Part shown: positions 60,860 to 64,000 of the stretch, piece after piece
Layout: each line of letters begins with the position of its first letter
How positions within the stretch are numbered: position 1 is the first letter of the stretch
DNA from: Siphonodentalium dalli
Taxonomy: Eukaryota; Mollusca; Scaphopoda; Gadilida; Siphonodentaliidae
Reading direction: 5' to 3'
NCBI GenBank assembly: GCA_032622095.1
Contig: CP136067.1
Location: 179,278,556-179,342,555, forward strand
Length of the DNA stretch: 64,000 bases
The notes under the pieces: generated by a model
What the model saw: only the letters and a program-made list of their open reading frames with translations
The model's database searches: none
Told to the model about the DNA's origin: nothing
Position numbers and translations under genes: made by a program

Positions 60860-61560
60860 CCGCAACCCAATGAAAGTACCAGTGATATATGTATGGTTGG
60901 AAACATCGCGCCTAACCCGACAGCCATGCCAACGCATGCATCAGTGAAGGTCTTTGAAAGCACCAGTGATTTATGTATGGTTTGAAACATATTGCGCCTA
61001 ACGCCCTAACCCATTAGCTGCATGCGTCAGCAACAGGTCTATGAAAGCACAAGTGATTTATGTATGGTTTGAAATGTAACGTCTAACACGATAGCTGCAT
61101 GCGTTGGCTGCATGTGTCAGCCGCAGGTTTGTGAAAGCACCAGTGATATACGTAAGGTTTGAAATGTTGCACCAAACCCGACAGCCACATGCATCAGCCG
61201 CAGTGAAAGCAGCAGTGATTTATGTATGGTTTGAAACATTGCACCTAACCCGATAGCCGCATGCATTGTACGCATGTGTCAGCCACAGGTCTGTGAAAGC
61301 AGCTGAATTTTTTACTACTTTGGTGTCAAATCGGACATTCATATTTATACAAATATTAATGATCAACAGATTTATCTCTGCTACTGACCCACTGCACTTG
61401 CTATGTTTCTGAGTGACGATCTCTCCTTGGAATGTACAATGGATGGAGCCAGTGATATATGTATGGTTTGAAATGTGCCTAACCCGATAGCTGCATGCAT
61501 TGGCCACTTGCATCAGCCGCAGGTCTGGGAAAGCAGCTTTAGCTGAAAATTTGATCAGGA
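60860..61560. repeat. Minisatellite of about 75-80 bp units
   Basis: At least six imperfect units containing agtgatatatgtatggttt, gaaacattgcgcctaaccc, gatagccgcatgcat and cagccgcaggtctgtgaaa follow one another in the first visible intron. Spacing is uneven because units are partly deleted, and one interval carries the duplicated exon tail. No coding content. Confidence 0.8.
61313..61452 (-). pseudogene. Partial duplicate of the C2-tail exon inside a tandem-repeat block
   Basis: Bases 61380-61452 repeat, with few changes, the last 70 or so bases of the exon at 61638-61804 together with its donor region (61631-61700), and the intron flank downstream of the donor is copied too (the phrase ggtgtcaaatc...gttcatatttatac occurs at 61320 and 61580). 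The copy has lost the acceptor and the W-L-H-L part, so it cannot be a full exon. It lies between units of the 60850-61560 minisatellite, so exon tail and minisatellite were duplicated as one segment. Confidence 0.7.
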
Positions 61561-61637
61561 TTTTTTTTCTAATTTGGTGTCAAATCAGATGTTCATATTT
61601 ATACAAATATTAATGATTAACAGAGTTATCTACTGAC

Positions 61638-61804
61638 CGACTGCACTTGCTATGTTTCTGAGTGACGATCTCTTCTTGGAATGTACAATGGATGGAGCCA
61701 GCGTATCCATTGTACTTTTCACATGGAATGTGAGTTTTATCTCGATTTCACCTCGCTTTTTATTATCAGGAGGCTTGCCTGGCTTACTCTTCAAATGAAG
61801 CCAT
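61638..61804 (-). CDS. RAB11FIP (class I): Rab11-FIP exon 1 of window: end of C2 domain
   Basis: 167 nt. The first base completes a codon begun in an upstream exon outside the window, then 55 codons, then one base left over. Acceptor reads ttattacag; donor is G|GTCAGT. Visible residues 1-55 begin W-L-H-L-K-S-K-P-G-K and continue K-K-R-G-E-I-E-I-K-L-T-F, matching the last strands of the class I FIP C2 domain, where a W..L.SKPGK....RGEI.V motif is typical. After it comes a basic, Ser-rich stretch (HSKKRSSLRN) at the place where vertebrate FIPs have their post-C2 S/K-rich linker. In FIPs this domain targets phosphatidylinositol-3,4,5-trisphosphate and phosphatidic acid at membranes. A partial duplicate of this exon's 3' end lies in the next intron (61380-61452). 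A TTAA-flanked MITE starts 59 bp upstream of the acceptor. Confidence 0.9.
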
Positions 61805-61863
61805 CTGTAATAAAACACCATACATAAGTATCGGTCATTGAAACAGGGCCAGTAAGTACATCA

Positions 61864-62960
61864 TTAACCCTGTCTAAACTAAATGGATTCTCCCACTAAG
61901 TTAAACAAGAGCTACGCTGGGCGTGCAATATACGCCCTCTCTTGGGTCGGTGGAAACTGGTCAAAAAGGGGCATAACTCTGGAAAAAATGGCGGACGGAA
62001 CTCAAATTTGAACTTGACCTGTGTTTTGGTGGGAGAAAGTAATATACCAAATTATCATTGAATCAGATAAGCTCTAATAAAGTTATCATCCGGACAACAA
62101 ATTTCAGGGATTTTCTAAGTCAAATTACGTCAAATAAGGGGCATAACTCCGGTGAAAATTGGCGGACAGAACCCAAATTCGAACTTGAACTGTCTTTTCT
62201 CCTAATAAACCCACATACCAAATTTGATTGAAATCGGTTCACTCTAACTAAAGTTATCATCCGGACAACAAATTTCAGGGATTTTCTAAGTCAAATTACG
62301 TAAAAAAAGGGGCCATAACTCTCGCAAAAATTATCGGATTAAAACGAAATTCAGACTTGAGCTGTATTTTGATATATGTAATCCACAAAAAAATGGGTTT
62401 TGCGTATAAACATTCCAAAATCGAGTTATCATCCGGAAACCAAAAAACATAAGAAAAACTGAATTTTCTGAGTCGAAAAAGGGGCATAACTCTGCCAAAA
62501 ATGACAGAACCCAAGTTCGAACTTGACCTGTGTTTTGGTGGGAGAAAGTAATATACCAAATTTGGATTCATTCCGATAAACTATACTAAAGTTATCATCC
62601 GGACAACAAATTTCAAGGATTTTCTAAGTCAAAAAATGTTAAATAAGGGGCATAACTCCGGTGAAAATTGGCGGGCGGAACCCAAATTCGAACTTGAACT
62701 TACTTTTCGGCTAATAAACCCACATACCAAATTTTACTAATTTTGGTTCACTCTAACTAAAGTTATCATCCGGACAACAGGTTAACGGACGGACGGACGC
62801 CCGGACGCCCGCCCGGACGGACAGACCAATACTATATTACGGCCTTTTTTTCAAAAGGGCGTATAAAAATTGTACAATGGAATGGTCTATTATTGATATG
62901 GAAGGATGTACCAGTAATATAATCAAATGGGAGATAATAAAAGTGCAGAAGGAGTCCTAT
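61864..62960. mobile_element. TTAA-type MITE (ACTAAATGGATT type) split by an insertion
   Basis: 61864-61905 (ttaaccctgtctaaactaaa, tggattctcccac) continues at about 62870 (tgtacaatggaatggtctat), as the intact 27701-27952 copy predicts. The intervening 0.95 kb is the cataactctgg repeat. Left edge TTAA at 61864-61867 is 59 bp upstream of the exon 1 acceptor. Confidence 0.65.
61905..62865. repeat. cataactctgg / agttatcatccgga tandem repeat block
   Basis: Five units with ggggcataactc(c/t)gg, attcgaacttgaactgt, ccacataccaaatttg and agttatcatccggacaacaa, about 170-180 bp apart, ending in a gacggacggacg run. Also at 39640-40155, and one unit at 51800-51950. Confidence 0.75.
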
Positions 62961-63405
62961 TTAGCAGCGTGAATTTCGTTACTTATTCCTTATTCCTTAT
63001 TCAAAAAATTTGGGAAAATGTGGCAAATGACCATGGCAACGTCTTAAGTAGGGCGAGACAAAATTTCCTGTGAAAAAAAATTCTGGAAAAAAGTTTTAAA
63101 ATGCCTCGAAAATAGGCAAAGTCCGAAAATAAACGGAAATAGTCCGAAACAAGTGCGGGGTCATAAATGGCCACCTCGGCCAAAAATTTGGGTCGAGTCC
63201 GAAAAAGTGGGTCGAGTCCCAGTTTTCGCTCTGCTCGGTCGGGAAAATTTGGGAAAATGTGGCAAACTGTAACATATTAAATGAAAGTGTCAATGACACT
63301 GTAGCTCAACTTGGAAAGGGAATAATTTAATGTATTAGTCAATAGAGCGATTAGGAATGTGGAAAGTTGAATGTCTAATACTAGTTTATAGACATGAAGA
63401 GAAAA

Positions 63406-64000
63406 GTAAAATCCAAGATGGCTGCTGGCGGCCATGTTTTCGACCGAATGACCCCAAAATGAGTCGTTCCCATCTACATGTCATCGTTAACATTCATGAC
63501 AAATTTTATGATGATCAGACTAAAGGTACGACCTGTAGCCCATGCTAAAGAATTTAGTCATACAAAGAGTAAAATCCAAGATGGCTGCTGGCGGCCATGT
63601 TTTTTGGCCGAATGACCCCAAAATGACTCGTTCCCATCTAAATGTCATTATTAACATTCATGACAAATTTTATGATGATCAGACTAAAGGTACGACATGT
63701 AGCCCGTGCTAAAGAATTTAGTCATACAAAGAGTAAAATCCAAGATGGCTGCTGGCGGCCATGTTTTTTGGCCGAATGACCCCAAAATTACTCGTTCCCA
63801 TCTACATGTCATTATTAACATACATGAAAAATTTGATGATGATCAGACTAAAGGTACGACCTGTAGCCCATGCTAAAGAATTTAGTCATACAAAGAGTAA
63901 AATCCAAGATGGCTGCTGGCGGCCATGTTTTTTGGCCGAATGACCCCAAAATATTTGACTCGTTCCCATCTACATGTCATTATTAACATTCATGACAAAT
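63406..64000 (+). repeat. 164-bp tandem array, runs off the window
   Basis: atccaagatggctgctggcg starts units near 63411, 63574, 63738 and 63902; each continues with ccgaatgaccccaaaat, ttcatgacaaattttatgat and aaaggtacgacctgtagccc. At least three and a half units. ORFs in it are frame read-throughs of the unit. Confidence 0.92.

Larger units (their letters stand above)
35831..61804 (-). other. RAB11FIP (class I): Class I Rab11-FIP gene, 3' part (seven exons)
   Basis: Gene-level entry for the seven exons listed separately. Class I FIPs are adaptors that bind membrane phospholipid through an N-terminal C2 domain and GTP-Rab11 (also Rab25) through a C-terminal coiled-coil Rab-binding domain; they act on recycling endosomes and in apical or exocytic delivery. 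Exons, in transcript order: 61804-61638, 58823-58735, 53464-53162, 47733-47697, 46135-45638, 39399-39248, 36001-35831. Splice phases chain without a break (entry/exit 2/1, 1/0, 0/0, 0/1, 1/1, 1/0, 0/stop), giving 1417 nt and 471 residues plus stop. Introns are 2814, 5270, 5428, 1561, 6238 and 3246 bp, mostly repeats. C2 tail at one end and Rab11-binding domain at the other fix the class; FIP1, FIP2 and FIP5 cannot be separated, and a single ancestral invertebrate Rip11 is likely. Further small exons could have been missed, but none is needed for frame. Confidence 0.93.

Noticed and set aside
61313-61452. Alternative duplicated exon of the FIP gene
   Set aside because: The copy lacks the acceptor and the first two thirds of the exon, so it cannot replace the real exon.

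Overview
The window is animal nuclear DNA, AT-rich and dominated by transposable-element debris. It has spliced exons with GT/AG junctions, kilobase-scale introns, many MITE-like palindromes, microsatellites and homopolymer runs (26 C, 23 G). Several dispersed repeats carry runs of tccgtccg or the phrase cataactctgg...agttatcatccgga, which I associate with molluscan and other lophotrochozoan genomes. The host is therefore probably a marine mollusc or a relative; this is an inference from repeat style, not proof.

Only one gene is convincing: a class I Rab11-family interacting protein (Rip11 / RAB11FIP1/2/5 type) on the minus strand, between 61804 and 35831. Seven exons chain with compatible splice phases and give 471 C-terminal residues: the end of a C2 domain, a long acidic and Ser-rich disordered middle, a 37-base microexon, and a terminal exon with the Rab11-binding domain followed by a stop. 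The start codon and first C2 strands lie beyond the right edge. Two exons (303 and 498 nt) are frame-neutral.

From 1 to about 35.6 kb I see no supportable protein-coding gene. This part holds: small terminal-inverted-repeat elements at 2-3.4 kb; a roughly 6.5-kb foldback-like inverted repeat (5401-11940) whose arms carry repeated AAGATGGCGGC-like motifs and a pair of divergent, decayed, outward-facing ORFs at the centre; GC-rich dispersed repeats (12.6-13.5 kb); a 169-bp tandem repeat and other dispersed repeats (15.3-18.1 kb); a second large inverted repeat (21049-23838) with a tRNA-like SINE segment in both arms; and 22-bp and 35-bp satellites each abutting a MITE.

From 35.6 kb to the right edge the DNA is gene introns plus the region upstream of the first visible exon. 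These are packed with short elements flanked by TTAA and ending CCCTTT...AAAGGG (piggyBac-like MITE signature). Several terminal types share one internal hairpin, TGCATTCTCTTATATATGCG and its complement. Elements with 9-10 bp, 8 bp, 6 bp and TA target duplications are also present, some nested. MITE ends lie 27-59 bp upstream of the 3' splice sites of four of the seven exons. The modular hairpin family, its closeness to splice sites and the large foldback are the most unusual things here.
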